NCBI GenBank assembly: GCA_035293945.1 | Contig: DATGLV010000039.1 | Coordinates: 62,001-126,000, forward strand | Length of the DNA: 64,000 nucleotides | Origin: VAZQ01 sp035293945 | GTDB taxonomy: Bacteria; Pseudomonadota; Alphaproteobacteria; Rhizobiales; Xanthobacteraceae | Direction: 5' to 3' | Shown: positions 7,943 to 17,605 of the stretch, one piece after another | Position numbering within the stretch: position 1 is the stretch's first letter | How the letters are laid out: the number at the start of each line of letters is the position of its first letter | Position numbers and translations under genes: made by a program | The notes under the pieces: generated by a model | The model's input: only the letters and a program-made list of their open reading frames with translations | Databases searched by the model: none | What the model was told of the DNA's origin: nothing

Positions 7943-10900
7943 ATGGCGCTCAAAAAAGTCCAGCTCGGCGACAAATACAATCTGGCGCAGGAACGAGTCT
8001 TCGTAACCGGTTATCAGGCCTTAGTGCGCCTCTGCCTGATGCAGAAGGAGCGCGATCGCCGCGCCGGCCTCAATACCGCCGGTTATGTCACCGGCTATCG
8101 CGGCTCGCCGCTCGGCGGGCTCGACCAGCAATTTCAGCGCGCACAGGCTGAGCTCAAGGCGGCCGACGTTCTGTTCCAGGCCGGCCTCAACGAGGAGCTT
8201 GCGGCGACGGCGCTCTGGGGCTCGCAGCAGGCGGAGCTTCGCCATGAGGGACGGTTCGATGGCGTGTTCGGCCTCTGGTACGGCAAGGGTCCGGGCGTCG
8301 ACCGCACCGGCGACGTGTTCCGCCACGCCAATTTTGCCGGCTCTTCCCGGCACGGCGGTGTCCTCGCCCTGATGGGTGACGACCACACGGCTGAATCCTC
8401 CACCACCGCCCATCAATCCGAATATCATTTCATCGACGTGATGATCCCGATCCTGAACCCGGCCGGAGTGCAGGAGATCATCGACTACGGCCTCTATGGC
8501 TGGGCCATGTCGCGCTTCACCGGCGCCTGGGTCGCGCTCAAATGCATGCATGAGACGGTCGAATCGACCGCCGTGGTGGACGGTCGCCTCGATCGCGTCA
8601 ACATCATCATCCCGAACGACTTCGACATGCCGGAGGGCGGGCTCAATATCCGCCTGCGCGACTCGATCCTCGGCATGGAGGCGCGACTGCATGACTACAA
8701 GCGCGACGCGATGCTGGCTTTCGTGCGCGCCAACAAGCTCAACAAATATATCGCCTCCGGTGGGCGCAATCCCCGCATCGGCATCATCACCACCGGCAAG
8801 TCCTATCTCGACGTGAGGCAGGCGCTCGATGAGCTCGACATCGACGAGGCGCGCTGCAACGTGCTGGGCTTGCGCCTTTACAAGGTCGCTTGCCCGTGGC
8901 CGATCAGCCAACGCGACTTGAAGGAATTCGCCGACGGCCTCGATCTCATCATCGTGGTGGAGGAGAAGCGCTCGCTGATCGAGGTGCAGGTGCGCGAGGA
9001 GCTCTACGGCACCGCCAATCAGCCAATCTGCATCGGCAAAAAGGACGAGCGCGGCGACTGGCTCTTTCCCGTCAAAGGCGCGCTCGATCCCAACGAAGTC
9101 GCGATCTGCATCGGCGAGCGGCTGCTCAATTACGTGTCGGACGAAGCATTGAAGCACCGCGTCGAGCGCCTCAAGGAAGCGCAGCGCGTGTTGGCCGAGA
9201 CCGACGATATCGCGCAGCGCATTCCCTATTTCTGCTCCGGGTGCCCACACAATTCCTCGACCGTGGTGCCACCCGGCATGCGCGCCTATGCGGGCATCGG
9301 CTGTCACTACATGGTGCAGTGGATGGACCGCTCGACGCTCGGCTTCACCCAGATGGGCGGGGAGGGCGCCAACTGGATCGGTGAGGCGCCGTTTTCCAAC
9401 CGGCCGCATGTGTACCAGAACATCGGGGACGGCACCTACAATCATTCGGGCTACATGGCGATCCGTGCGGCGATCGCCGCCAAGGTGAATATGACCTACA
9501 AGGTCCTGTTCAACGATGCGGTTGCAATGACTGGCGGGCAGGCCAATGACGGCGGGCTGACAGTGCCGCAGGTCGCCCGCCAGGTCGCGGCCGAAGGCGC
9601 CGCACGCGTGGTCGTCGTTACCGACGAGCCCGGCAAATACAGCCGCAATGAGAGTTGGCCCGAAGGCCTCACCATTCATCACCGCGACGAGCTGATGGCG
9701 GTGCAGGAGGAGCTTGCCAAGATTCCGGGCGTCACCGTCCTGATCTATGACCAGACCTGCGCGGCCGAGAAGCGGCGGCGCCGCAAGCGCCACACCTATC
9801 CGGATCCGGACAAGCGCGTCATCATCAATGAGCTCGTCTGCGAAGGCTGCGGCGATTGCGGCCTCAAATCCAATTGCGTATCGGTGCAGCCGCTCGAGAC
9901 CGAATGGGGGCGCAAGCGCACCATCGATCAGTCGAGCTGCAACAAGGATTTCTCCTGCGTCAACGGCTTTTGCCCGTCCTTCGTCACCGTGCACGGGGCG
10001 GCGCCGAAGCGCGCTGCAGCGGGCGGCGCCGGTGAGCCGCCGGCCTTGCCTGAGCCGACGCTGCCGGCGATCGACCAGACCTATGGCATTATCGTCACTG
10101 GCATCGGGGGCACCGGGATTGTCACGATAGGCGCCATCATCGGCATGGCAGCGCATCTGGAAGGCAAGGGCGTTGGTGTGCTCGACATGGCGGGCCTCGC
10201 CCAGAAGGGCGGCGCGGTCGCGAGCCATATCCGCATCGCCAAGAAGCCGGAGGATATCCACGCTATCCGCGTGGCCGCGCGCGGCGCCGACCTGGTGCTT
10301 GGCGGCGACATCGTGGTGGTCGGCACCAAGAAAGTGTTGGCCGCGGTCGAGCGCGGCACCACCACGATGGTGGTGAACCAGGCAGAGGTCCTGCCCGGCG
10401 AGTTCACCCGCAACGCCGATTACTCGCTGCCGACTGCGCGGCTCAAGCGGGCGATTACGGCCGCGAGCGGGGAGGCTGCCGCGCATTTCATCGATGCCTC
10501 GCGAATCGCGCTTGCGGTTGCTGGTCAGGGTATTGCGGCCAACATGGTGATGCTCGGCTATGCCTATCAGCTGGGCCTGTTGCCGCTGTCAGCGGAAGCG
10601 ATCGAGACCGCAATCGCGCTCAACGGCGAAGCTGTCGCGATGAACAAGGCTGCCTTCCGCTGGGGGCGCGCCGCCGCCGCCGATCCGGCCCGTGTTGCGC
10701 AACTCGCCGCGCCCGCACCGGGCAGCATCACGGATGCGCGGAAGCTTTCGCAGTCTTTCGACGAGATGCTCGTGCGTCGCGTCGCCTATCTCACTGCCTA
10801 TCAGAACGCCGCCTATGCGGCGCGCTACCGCGCATTGGTCGAAGAGACAAAGGCCGCGGAGGCAACGAGAGCCCCAGGCAAATGCGGGCTGGCTGAAGCG

Positions 10901-11416
10901 GTCGCACGCAACCTGTTCAAGCTGATGGCCTACAAGGACGAGTACGAGGTCGCGCGCCTCTACGGCAACGGCGAGTTCGCGCGCCAGGTGGCCGAGGAAT
11001 TTGACGGCGCAAAATTGCGTTTCGAATTCCACCTCGCTCCGCCGCTGCTTGCGCGTCCGGGTCGCGGCGGCGAGCCGAAGAAGCTTACCTTCGGGCCGTG
11101 GATGCTCACGCTCTTTCGTTTGCTGATGCGGTTCAAGTTCCTACGCGGCACCGCCTTCGATCCGTTCGGCTACACGGTGGAGCGTCGCACCGAGCGCAAG
11201 CTCATCGCCGACTATGAGGGGATGCTCGCCGAGATCCTGCCAAAGCTCAACGGCGAGAATCATCATCTGGTGGTCGGCATCGCGGCGATCCCGGAAAAGA
11301 TCCGTGGCTTCGGCCACGTCAAGATGCGGCATCTTGCGACCGCCAAGGTCGACGAAGCGACCCTCATGGATCAATTCCGCGCCGGCGTCCCGCATTTCCT
11401 CAAAGCCGCGGAGTGA
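7943..11416 (+). CDS. Indolepyruvate ferredoxin oxidoreductase, fused alpha-beta type
   Basis: 1157-residue single-chain 2-oxoacid oxidoreductase. The N-terminal half carries the pyrimidine- and thiamine-diphosphate-binding regions (conserved GYVTGYRGSPLGG at about residue 45, then the GGEGANWIGEAPF and GDGTYNHSG segments). A cysteine cluster CEGCGDCGLKSNC near residue 633 should bind an Fe-S cluster. The C-terminal half is the gamma-type domain (GIGGTGIVTIG, MAGLAQKGGAV). Such enzymes oxidatively decarboxylate aryl pyruvates (indole-, phenyl-pyruvate) with CoA and ferredoxin, or run in reverse. Fused forms of this length are frequent in proteobacteria that degrade aromatic compounds or aromatic amino acids. 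It appears monocistronic, with ATG 7943 after a GAGGCAGG-like ribosome site. Confidence 0.9.
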   Translation: MALKKVQLGDKYNLAQERVFVTGYQALVRLCLMQKERDRRAGLNTAGYVTGYRGSPLGGLDQQFQRAQAELKAADVLFQAGLNEELAATALWGSQQAELRHEGRFDGVFGLWYGKGPGVDRTGDVFRHANFAGSSRHGGVLALMGDDHTAESSTTAHQSEYHFIDVMIPILNPAGVQEIIDYGLYGWAMSRFTGAWVALKCMHETVESTAVVDGRLDRVNIIIPNDFDMPEGGLNIRLRDSILGMEARLHDYKRDAMLAFVRANKLNKYIASGGRNPRIGIITTGKSYLDVRQALDELDIDEARCNVLGLRLYKVACPWPISQRDLKEFADGLDLIIVVEEKRSLIEVQVREELYGTANQPICIGKKDERGDWLFPVKGALDPNEVAICIGERLLNYVSDEALKHRVERLKEAQRVLAETDDIAQRIPYFCSGCPHNSSTVVPPGMRAYAGIGCHYMVQWMDRSTLGFTQMGGEGANWIGEAPFSNRPHVYQNIGDGTYNHSGYMAIRAAIAAKVNMTYKVLFNDAVAMTGGQANDGGLTVPQVARQVAAEGAARVVVVTDEPGKYSRNESWPEGLTIHHRDELMAVQEELAKIPGVTVLIYDQTCAAEKRRRRKRHTYPDPDKRVIINELVCEGCGDCGLKSNCVSVQPLETEWGRKRTIDQSSCNKDFSCVNGFCPSFVTVHGAAPKRAAAGGAGEPPALPEPTLPAIDQTYGIIVTGIGGTGIVTIGAIIGMAAHLEGKGVGVLDMAGLAQKGGAVASHIRIAKKPEDIHAIRVAARGADLVLGGDIVVVGTKKVLAAVERGTTTMVVNQAEVLPGEFTRNADYSLPTARLKRAITAASGEAAAHFIDASRIALAVAGQGIAANMVMLGYAYQLGLLPLSAEAIETAIALNGEAVAMNKAAFRWGRAAAADPARVAQLAAPAPGSITDARKLSQSFDEMLVRRVAYLTAYQNAAYAARYRALVEETKAAEATRAPGKCGLAEAVARNLFKLMAYKDEYEVARLYGNGEFARQVAEEFDGAKLRFEFHLAPPLLARPGRGGEPKKLTFGPWMLTLFRLLMRFKFLRGTAFDPFGYTVERRTERKLIADYEGMLAEILPKLNGENHHLVVGIAAIPEKIRGFGHVKMRHLATAKVDEATLMDQFRAGVPHFLKAAE

Positions 11417-11546
11417 AGCGCCGTTTTATGCACTGATGATGGGCACGCGTCTGCGCGAACCATCTGCGTGGGCAAAATTGCGCGCAGCCAAGCAAACATC
11501 TTCGCCACAGCAGGCAATATCGCCCACCCCATGGACTCGGGCACCT

Positions 11547-12647
11547 TCACGCAAAATGCGTCGCATAGACCGGCGGCAAGGAGTGCGACACGCAGGCCCA
11601 ACTGTCGCCCTGATCTTCGCTGATCCACAGGCCTCCCGTGGTCGATCCGAAGGCGAGCCGCTCGCCCTCGTGATCGAGCGTCAGTGCGTGGCGATAGACG
11701 ATATCGTAGGCGTGCGATTGCGGCAGGCCGCGGGTAAGGACATCGAAGCTCTTGCCGGCATCGTGGGTGCGCGTCACCACGAGCTTGCCGTCGCGCGGGA
11801 TGCGTTTCTCGTCCTTGGTTCCGGGCACGAACCAGGCCGTGTCCGGTTCTTTCGGATGCACCACCACCGGGAAGCCGAAGGCGGACGGCTGAACCCCGGT
11901 GATCTCGCTGAAGGTCTTGCCCTCGTCGGAGGAGATGAAGATGCCGTTATGATGCTGCACCCACATGCGATCCGGCGCCGATGCACACTGCGCCAGGCAA
12001 TGCACGTCCTGGGCGATAGGATCATGGGTGAGCTCGGGCGGCACATATTCGGCGCGCATCCCCTCGCCGCGCAGCGTCCAGCTCTCGCCATTGTCTTCGG
12101 TGAACCAAACTCCGCCAGTCGAGACCGCAATCCACACGCGCTGCGAGTTGCGCGGATCGATGCAGATCGAGTGAAGGCCAGGCAGGTCCGCCCCGCCTCC
12201 CATCCATTTCTGGCGCTTGGGGTGGTCCCACAGCGCGCGCATCATCTGCCAGCTGTTGCCGTGGTCGTCAGAACGGAAGAGGCCGCCGGGCAGCGTGCCG
12301 CACCAGATGGTCCCGGGCCGGTCCGCTCCGGCGGCGGCGAGCGCCCAGATGCGGGCCGTGCTCCAGGCGAGCGGGCGCCCCCAGAAGTCGATCTCCTGAT
12401 GGCCTTCCGGCTTGGGTGGATAGACCGGGGCTGCGATTTCCTCCCAGCCCGCAGCCGTCGAGCGATGCAGCTTGACGCCGAAATGCCCATGATCGAGGGC
12501 GACGTAGCGACGGCCATCGCGCGGATCGGTCAGCGCCATTGAAACGTTCTCGCCGAGGAAATCGGCGCCGGTGATCTCCCAGCCGGCGGACCTGCGGTTA
12601 ACCGTGAACAGGCCCTTGCGGGTTGAAACCATCAACCTGTCACTCAT
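11547..12647 (-). CDS. BNR/sialidase-fold beta-propeller protein
   Basis: 366-residue protein with repeated blades of the BNR/VPS10 type. Asp-box-like segments S-x-D-x-G-x-T/S-W recur (SDDHGNSWQ, TEDNGESWT, SSDEGKTFS, SEDQGDSWA), predicting a six-bladed propeller. It is often labelled an exo-alpha-sialidase, but the catalytic Arg triad and Tyr of true sialidases cannot be recognised, so the enzyme name should not be used. There is no signal peptide, so it is probably cytoplasmic. It sits three bases downstream of a MoaD/ThiS-like gene on the same strand. The pairing of these two families suggests a shared, undefined job. Confidence 0.8.
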   Translation of the reverse strand: MSDRLMVSTRKGLFTVNRRSAGWEITGADFLGENVSMALTDPRDGRRYVALDHGHFGVKLHRSTAAGWEEIAAPVYPPKPEGHQEIDFWGRPLAWSTARIWALAAAGADRPGTIWCGTLPGGLFRSDDHGNSWQMMRALWDHPKRQKWMGGGADLPGLHSICIDPRNSQRVWIAVSTGGVWFTEDNGESWTLRGEGMRAEYVPPELTHDPIAQDVHCLAQCASAPDRMWVQHHNGIFISSDEGKTFSEITGVQPSAFGFPVVVHPKEPDTAWFVPGTKDEKRIPRDGKLVVTRTHDAGKSFDVLTRGLPQSHAYDIVYRHALTLDHEGERLAFGSTTGGLWISEDQGDSWACVSHSLPPVYATHFA

Positions 12648-12650
12648 GCC

Positions 12651-12920
12651 TTACCCTCCCGACAAGGCTTGGAACACATAGATCGTGCTGGTCTTGCGTA
12701 CCGTATCGCTCAGGCGCACGCGATCGCGGATCATGGCGCCGTCCACGAAAATCGCCATGTGCTTGCGCAGGGCGCACTGATCGTCGAGCACGTAGGAACG
12801 CGCTTGCGCATTCTGCGCGAAGACATTGTCCAAGACCTCGCGCACGGTTTCCCCGGATGCTTCCGCCTCCGGGCAGGCAACGTGGCGCTGGACATTGGGC
12901 GTGAACACCACTCTGGCCAT
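12651..12920 (-). CDS. MoaD/ThiS-family ubiquitin-like protein ending in Gly-Gly
   Basis: 89-residue beta-grasp protein. It begins MARVVFTPNVQRHV, contains the DQCALRKHMAIFVDG segment typical of small MoaD relatives, and ends exactly in GG, the tail that is adenylated and thiolated (or conjugated) in this superfamily. It is not in a molybdopterin or thiamine operon. Its only neighbour is the BNR propeller gene three bases downstream, and it diverges from ferrochelatase. The function is therefore likely sulfur carriage or protein modification for a pathway involving the propeller protein, which is inference. An activating E1-like enzyme is not visible in the window. Confidence 0.82.
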   Translation of the reverse strand: MARVVFTPNVQRHVACPEAEASGETVREVLDNVFAQNAQARSYVLDDQCALRKHMAIFVDGAMIRDRVRLSDTVRKTSTIYVFQALSGG

Positions 12921-13077
12921 ATTTTGCGCTCCGCGCTCGTTGATCCGCGGCGGCTTGCCCTAAAGCCGGTAGGTAGAAGAAGTGCGGAGCCGTGTCCATC
13001 GCCTTCGCGGCCGGCCGTGCGACGATGCGCTCGGGAAGGCGGTCGCCTGCCGCCAAGCAATCGCGTATGCTTGTAAG

Positions 13078-14136
13078 ATGAACGATGCGACCTCCCTCGC
13101 CGTCGCGGCGAGCCCGCCCCAGACCGAGCAGCAACCGGCAACCGCCGCCCACAAGGTCGGCGTTTTGCTCGTGAATCTCGGTACACCCGAAGGTTATGAT
13201 GCAGGCTCGGTGCGCCGCTATCTGCGCGAGTTCCTTTCCGACCCGCGGGTGATCGAGAACCAGGGCATCCTCTGGAAGCTCGTGCTCAATGGCATCATCC
13301 TGCAGGTGCGGCCGCGGCGCAAAGCCCACGACTACCGAAAGATCTGGAACTCTGAGCAGAACGAATCCCCAATCAAGACCATCACCCGCTCACAGGCCGA
13401 GAAGCTCGCCTCGACACTGCAGCCGATGGGGCCGCAGCTCGTTGTCGATTGGGCGATGCGCTATGGCAAGCCGGCAATCGGTGAGCGCCTCTTGGCGCTG
13501 ACCGCGCAGGGCTGCACGCGCATTCTGGTCGTCCCGCTTTATCCACAATATTGCGCCGCCACCACCGCGACTGTGGGCGACGAAGTCTTCCGCGCGCTCA
13601 CCCGCATGCGCGCGCAGCCGGCGGTCAGGATCGCGGCTCCCTACTACGATGATCCGGTCTATATCGAGGCGCTTGCCTCCTCGACCACCGTGGAGCTCTC
13701 GCGGCTCGATTTCGAGCCGGAGCTGATCCTCGCGTCCTTCCACGGCATCCCGCAGTCGTTCGTCGACAACGGCGATCCCTATTACGCGCAATGCGTCGAG
13801 ACCATGCGGCTCCTGCGCGCCCACATGAAGCTCGGCGAGGACAAGCTGATGCTGACCTTCCAGTCGCGCTTCGGCCTCGGCAAATGGCTCGAGCCCGCGA
13901 CCGTGACGACGGTCGAGGCGCTCGCCAAAAAAGGCGTCAAGCGCCTCGCGGTGATCACGCCGGGATTTTCCGCTGATTGTCTGGAGACGCTCGAAGAGAT
14001 CGCGGTCGACAATGCGAACGTCTTCAAGCAGAACGGCGGCGAGAAGTTCGCCGCAATCCCCTGCCTCAACGACAGCGGGCCCGGCATGCTGGTGATCTGG
14101 CAGATGGTGCTGCGCGAGCTGAAGGGGTGGGTTTGA
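13078..14136 (+). CDS. hemH: Ferrochelatase
   Basis: 352-residue enzyme inserting Fe2+ into protoporphyrin IX, the last step of heme synthesis. Family landmarks appear in order: GVLLVNLGTPEGY near the N-terminus, SEQNESPIKTITR, PLYPQYCAATT, the catalytic-His segment ILASFHGIPQSFVDNGDPY, the acidic-pair region TFQSRFGLGKWLEP, and the C-terminal GFSADCLETLEEI. The start at ATG 13078 gives a normal N-terminal length, while the longer ORF from 12982 has no support. It diverges from the MoaD-like gene and is followed by a palindromic repeat and the convergent kdsD gene. No other heme genes are adjacent. Confidence 0.95.
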   Translation: MNDATSLAVAASPPQTEQQPATAAHKVGVLLVNLGTPEGYDAGSVRRYLREFLSDPRVIENQGILWKLVLNGIILQVRPRRKAHDYRKIWNSEQNESPIKTITRSQAEKLASTLQPMGPQLVVDWAMRYGKPAIGERLLALTAQGCTRILVVPLYPQYCAATTATVGDEVFRALTRMRAQPAVRIAAPYYDDPVYIEALASSTTVELSRLDFEPELILASFHGIPQSFVDNGDPYYAQCVETMRLLRAHMKLGEDKLMLTFQSRFGLGKWLEPATVTTVEALAKKGVKRLAVITPGFSADCLETLEEIAVDNANVFKQNGGEKFAAIPCLNDSGPGMLVIWQMVLRELKGWV

Positions 14137-14148
14137 TGACACTCGCTA

Positions 14149-14276
14149 CCACGTCGTCCCGGGCGAGCGCAGCGAGACCCGGGACCCTATACCGCGACGC
14201 GCTCGCGATAGATTGTGGCGTGTGGGTCCCCGCCTTCGCGTCGCTTTCCCGGGGACGACCGGTGGCCGGGCCTATT
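14149..14276. repeat. GC-rich inverted repeat between convergent genes
   Basis: A dispersed-type element between the hemH and kdsD stops. It contains CGTCCCGGG ... CCCGGGA with an internal GAGCGCAGCGAG stem, then a second part ending TCCCGGGGACGACCGG, which pairs with the beginning. Such 'CCGTCGTCCCGGG' elements occur repeatedly in Rhizobiales genomes. Between convergent genes it may stop transcription from both sides. There is no coding potential I would defend. Confidence 0.55.
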
Positions 14277-15290
14277 CTAGGCCACCCCCGCCCGCAGCAG
14301 ATCGTGGAAATGCACGATGCCGACCGGCTTGCCGGCCTCGGCGACGATCAGCGCGGTGATCTTCGAGGAATTGATGATCTCCAGCGCTTCGCTGGCGAGC
14401 TGCTCGGGGTGCACGGTCTTGGGGCTCCGCGTCATCACGGTCTCGACGCGCGCATCCAACAAATCGGGGCGCATGTGGCGGCGCAGGTCGCCGTCGGTGA
14501 CGATGCCGACCAGGCGCCCATCTTCATCGGCGATGCCCACGCAACCGAAACCCTTGGCGGACATGACCACCACCGCTTCCGACATTTTTGCGCCGACGCG
14601 CGCGAGCGGGATGGCGTCGCCCTTATGCATGATATCGCCGACGAATTTGAGCATCGCGCCCAGCTGGCCGCCCGGATGGAACACGCGGAAGTCGAGCGCC
14701 GTGAAGCCGCGACTTTCCAAGAGCGCGATTGCGAGCGCATCGCCGAGCGCAAGCTGCATCAGCGTGGATGTGGTGGGGGCGAGATTGTGCGGACAAGCCT
14801 CCCGCGCCTGCGGCAGCGCCAGCACCAAGTCGGCGGCTTTGCCCAGCGCTGACTCCGCAAATGCCGTGATGGCGATGAGCGAGATGCGGAAGCGGCGCGA
14901 ATAATCGGTGACGTTTTGAAGCTCGGCGGTCTCTCCCGACCACGACAGCGCCATGATGACGTCGTCCGAGGCGATCATGCCGAGGTCGCCGTGGCTTGCC
15001 TCGCTCGGATGCACGAAGAACGCCGGCGTGCCGGTCGACGCCAAGGTGGCGGCGATCTTCCGCGCGATATGGCCGGACTTGCCCATGCCGGTCACGATCA
15101 CCCGCCCGCGTGCGGCCCGCAGAAGCTCGACCGCGGCGACAAAGGCCTCGCCCAGCCCGTCGCGGATCGCTGCCGCCAACGCGCTGATGCCGCCGGCTTC
15201 GGCTTCGAGCGTGCGGAGCGCGGAAGCGATGAGCGCGTCCGCTTGGCCGCCGCTCGGCTTGAGCGTTCGTGATTGCCCCGACTTCGACAT
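14277..15290 (-). CDS. kdsD: D-arabinose-5-phosphate isomerase (KpsF/GutQ family)
   Basis: 337-residue sugar isomerase. An N-terminal SIS domain (about residues 60-190) carries GRVIVTGMGKSGHIARKI and HPSEASHGDLGMI; the C-terminal half is a pair of CBS domains (MSAKGFGCVGIADEDGRLVG; MTRSPKTVHPEQL). The enzyme converts ribulose-5-phosphate to arabinose-5-phosphate, the first committed step towards KDO for lipopolysaccharide, in the cytoplasm. Length and domain order match KdsD. It diverges from the outer-membrane barrel gene across a gap holding a composite hairpin repeat, so both flanking genes concern the outer envelope. Confidence 0.94.
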   Translation of the reverse strand: MSKSGQSRTLKPSGGQADALIASALRTLEAEAGGISALAAAIRDGLGEAFVAAVELLRAARGRVIVTGMGKSGHIARKIAATLASTGTPAFFVHPSEASHGDLGMIASDDVIMALSWSGETAELQNVTDYSRRFRISLIAITAFAESALGKAADLVLALPQAREACPHNLAPTTSTLMQLALGDALAIALLESRGFTALDFRVFHPGGQLGAMLKFVGDIMHKGDAIPLARVGAKMSEAVVVMSAKGFGCVGIADEDGRLVGIVTDGDLRRHMRPDLLDARVETVMTRSPKTVHPEQLASEALEIINSSKITALIVAEAGKPVGIVHFHDLLRAGVA

Positions 15291-15330
15291 TTGACCTCAG
15301 GCGAGCAACGGAGAACCGCTGCAGACCACG

Positions 15331-15497
15331 CTAGTGCCCCCGATTTGAAGTTCCTGCCACACCTGCCGCAAGCTCTTTCAGGAACTTCAAATCAAAAAGC
15401 GGCACTAGAATGATATGCTTGCCAGTGCCCCTTTCTTTCCGAAGCTCGTGCCAAAGGGTGCCGCGATGTGTCACGAACTTCGGAAAGGAGGCACTAG
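15331..15497 (-). repeat. Composite double-hairpin repeat, copy 1 (inverted orientation)
   Basis: Two adjacent hairpins. Unit A (15331-15408, 78 bp) begins CTAGTGCC and ends GGCACTAG, with perfect 15-base inner arms GATTTGAAGTTCCTG (15342-15356) and CAGGAACTTCAAATC (15379-15393). Unit B (15424-15495) has outer AGTGCC/GGCACT and inner arms CTTTCCGAAGCTCGTG and CACGAACTTCGGAAAG with one mismatch. The order is reversed relative to copies at 21489-21649 and 27187-27346, and the linker read on the minus strand (CACTGGCAAGCATAT) matches theirs. It fills the gap between the divergent kdsD and outer-membrane barrel genes. Confidence 0.85.
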
Positions 15498-15716
15498 GCG
15501 CCGGCCGATCCCGATAGCACGGAACATCGGCGCGCGCGATCGATCAACGCTCTGTTAACCATATCCATTTTAATTCCGTTAACCAGGATTTCCCTGACCC
15601 GGTGCGGCCCTCCGGCAGGCCGGTCGCGTGCTCTGGGTTTGGGGAGTCTCAGGCTCGAAGGCGAAGCGCGACTGCACCCGGGCGCGCGCCTCGCGCCGGT
15701 TCGGAGTCTCTTTAAG

Positions 15717-17378
15717 GTGCAGTGCCGCCGCCAAATATCGCAACTGGTCTGGCTCTGTGCTCCCATCCTGATGGCGGCCTCAAGCATTCCGACATCGCCG
15801 CTTTGGGCGCAGGCCGCAGTCGCGGATGAAGAGGTACCGGTTGGGCAGCTGCCTACCTATGAATCCCAGCCCGCGATCGGAGCTGGATCGACCGGCTTCA
15901 ATTCCGCCAAGCGCCTGCCGCTCCGCGGCAGTCTCTCGGTGGGCATGGCCCCGTCCGCTGCCGGGTCGGCCAATCCGTCATCGATGGCCGCGTACACCAC
16001 GTTGGCGCCGCTGCCCTTGCCGAGCGCGATCAGCGATGCCCGCTTGAAGCAGACGCAGAACCGCAGCCGGCAGGGTGTCCCAAGCAATGGCATAACCGCC
16101 AACGCGGCGACCACGAGCGCAACCACCGCCAATGCGAGCGTTGCGCCGGTAACGGTGCCATCAGCGGAGCCGCTGCAGCCCGGAATAGATCCGGTTACCG
16201 CCCTGCCGAAAACGCTCATACGCAGGCCGGCGATCGACGAAAAGCCGTTCGATCCGCTGGGTATCCAGGCGGGCTCGTTTCTCCTGCGACCGGCGATCGA
16301 GGTCTCGGGCGGCTACGACACCAATCCGGCACGCACCGTCGCGGGCGGCGGCGCGTCCAGCTTCGCCACTGTGGCGCCTGAGCTGCAGGTCAACTCGAAC
16401 TGGTCGCGCCACGTGCTCACTGCCGATCTGCGCGGCAGCTACATCTGGTATGGGACCGCGGCCACTCTCGACCGTCCGACCTTCGACGGCAAGATCGACG
16501 GGCGCGTCGACGTCACCTCCCAGACCCGCATCGATCTCGAAGGCAGGCTCATCGTCGCGACCGACAATCCGGGCAGCCCGAACATCCAGGCCGGTCTCGC
16601 CCGGCTGCCGATCTCGACTGATGTGGGTGGTAGCATTGGTCTCGGTCAGCGCTTCAACCGCCTCAACGTCGAGGTCAAGGGCGGGATCGACCGCACCACC
16701 TACCAGAGCTCGGTCTTCACCGACGGCACGGTCGCTAGCAACGATGATCGCAATTTCGATCAATACAGCGCGCAGCTGCGCGCCGGCTATGAGCTCACGC
16801 CCGGCATCAAGCCGTTTGCGGAGCTTGATGTCGACCGACGGCAACATGATCTGCGGTTCGACACTTTCGGCCTCGATCGCGACTCCGACGGAACCGCCGG
16901 CAAGGTCGGCTCGACCTTCGAGCTTTCTCGCATTCTCACCGGGCAGATCGCCTTTGGGTATCTCGATCGCCGTTATGGCGACCCGGCGCTGCCCACGATC
17001 GCCGGGCCGACGCTTGACGCTTCACTCATCTGGATCGCGAGTGCGCTGACGACGTTCAAGTTCACTGCCGTCACCAGCGCAAATGAATCGACGCTTGCCG
17101 GGGTCTCGGGCGTCTTCACCCATGAGCTGAGCCTGCAGATCGATCACGCTTTCCGCACCTGGCTCGATGCCACACTGAAGTTCACCGGCGATCGCGATGC
17201 CTATGTGGGAAGCGCGCGCCTCGACGACCGCTACGCGGCCGCTTTCGACCTGACTTATAAGCTCAACCGCGAAGTTCAGCTCAAGAGTGAGGTGCGGCGC
17301 GAATGGCTTTCTTCCAACGAGCCCGGCAACGACTACCAGGCCTATGTGGGGCTCTTGGGCGTGCGGCTGCAGCGCTGA
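15717..17378 (+). CDS. Outer-membrane beta-barrel protein (BBP2-like)
   Basis: Roughly 553-residue exported protein. A signal peptide (QLVWLCAPILMAASS, cleavage after LWAQA) is followed by an Ala/Thr-rich, low-complexity linker to about residue 180. A long barrel region with alternating strands follows (FLLRPAIEVSGGYDTNP, then repeated strands ending YVGLLGVRLQR), as in the BBP2_2 outer-membrane family of Rhizobiales. The family has no established transport substrate; some members are linked to polysaccharide export. The start is uncertain. A TTG at 15639 gives the longest reading. GTG at 15717 with GGAG 10 bases upstream gives a better signal peptide. Three exported paralogs of unknown function follow on the same strand. 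Confidence 0.78.
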   Translation: MQCRRQISQLVWLCAPILMAASSIPTSPLWAQAAVADEEVPVGQLPTYESQPAIGAGSTGFNSAKRLPLRGSLSVGMAPSAAGSANPSSMAAYTTLAPLPLPSAISDARLKQTQNRSRQGVPSNGITANAATTSATTANASVAPVTVPSAEPLQPGIDPVTALPKTLIRRPAIDEKPFDPLGIQAGSFLLRPAIEVSGGYDTNPARTVAGGGASSFATVAPELQVNSNWSRHVLTADLRGSYIWYGTAATLDRPTFDGKIDGRVDVTSQTRIDLEGRLIVATDNPGSPNIQAGLARLPISTDVGGSIGLGQRFNRLNVEVKGGIDRTTYQSSVFTDGTVASNDDRNFDQYSAQLRAGYELTPGIKPFAELDVDRRQHDLRFDTFGLDRDSDGTAGKVGSTFELSRILTGQIAFGYLDRRYGDPALPTIAGPTLDASLIWIASALTTFKFTAVTSANESTLAGVSGVFTHELSLQIDHAFRTWLDATLKFTGDRDAYVGSARLDDRYAAAFDLTYKLNREVQLKSEVRREWLSSNEPGNDYQAYVGLLGVRLQR

Positions 17379-17605
17379 GCCAAGTCGAGACGCGGACAGT
17401 CGAGACGCGGCCTCTTCCGCCGGCCCGGACAATGGGTGTAGCCTCTAGCGGAGAGCTGCCCCGGGGGACATGCCGAGGGTCCTTGAACGGCAGCCGTAAT
17501 GGCCATCGGCAGGCACTCGTCTCTGCAACCGCCATCTTTTTCCGGCTTCGAACCGCCTTGCCTCGCGCAGTCACCGGCGCGCGGGCACGATGACGAGAGA
17601 CAATC

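Noticed and set aside
8021..10486. Open reading frame of 821 codons on the minus strand
   Set aside because: It is antisense to the indolepyruvate oxidoreductase gene, arises from high GC codon bias, and shows no recognisable motif.
11547..12647. Exo-alpha-sialidase name for the BNR protein
   Set aside because: Asp-box-like blades are present, but the Arg triad and Tyr nucleophile of sialidases are not recognised, and there is no export signal.
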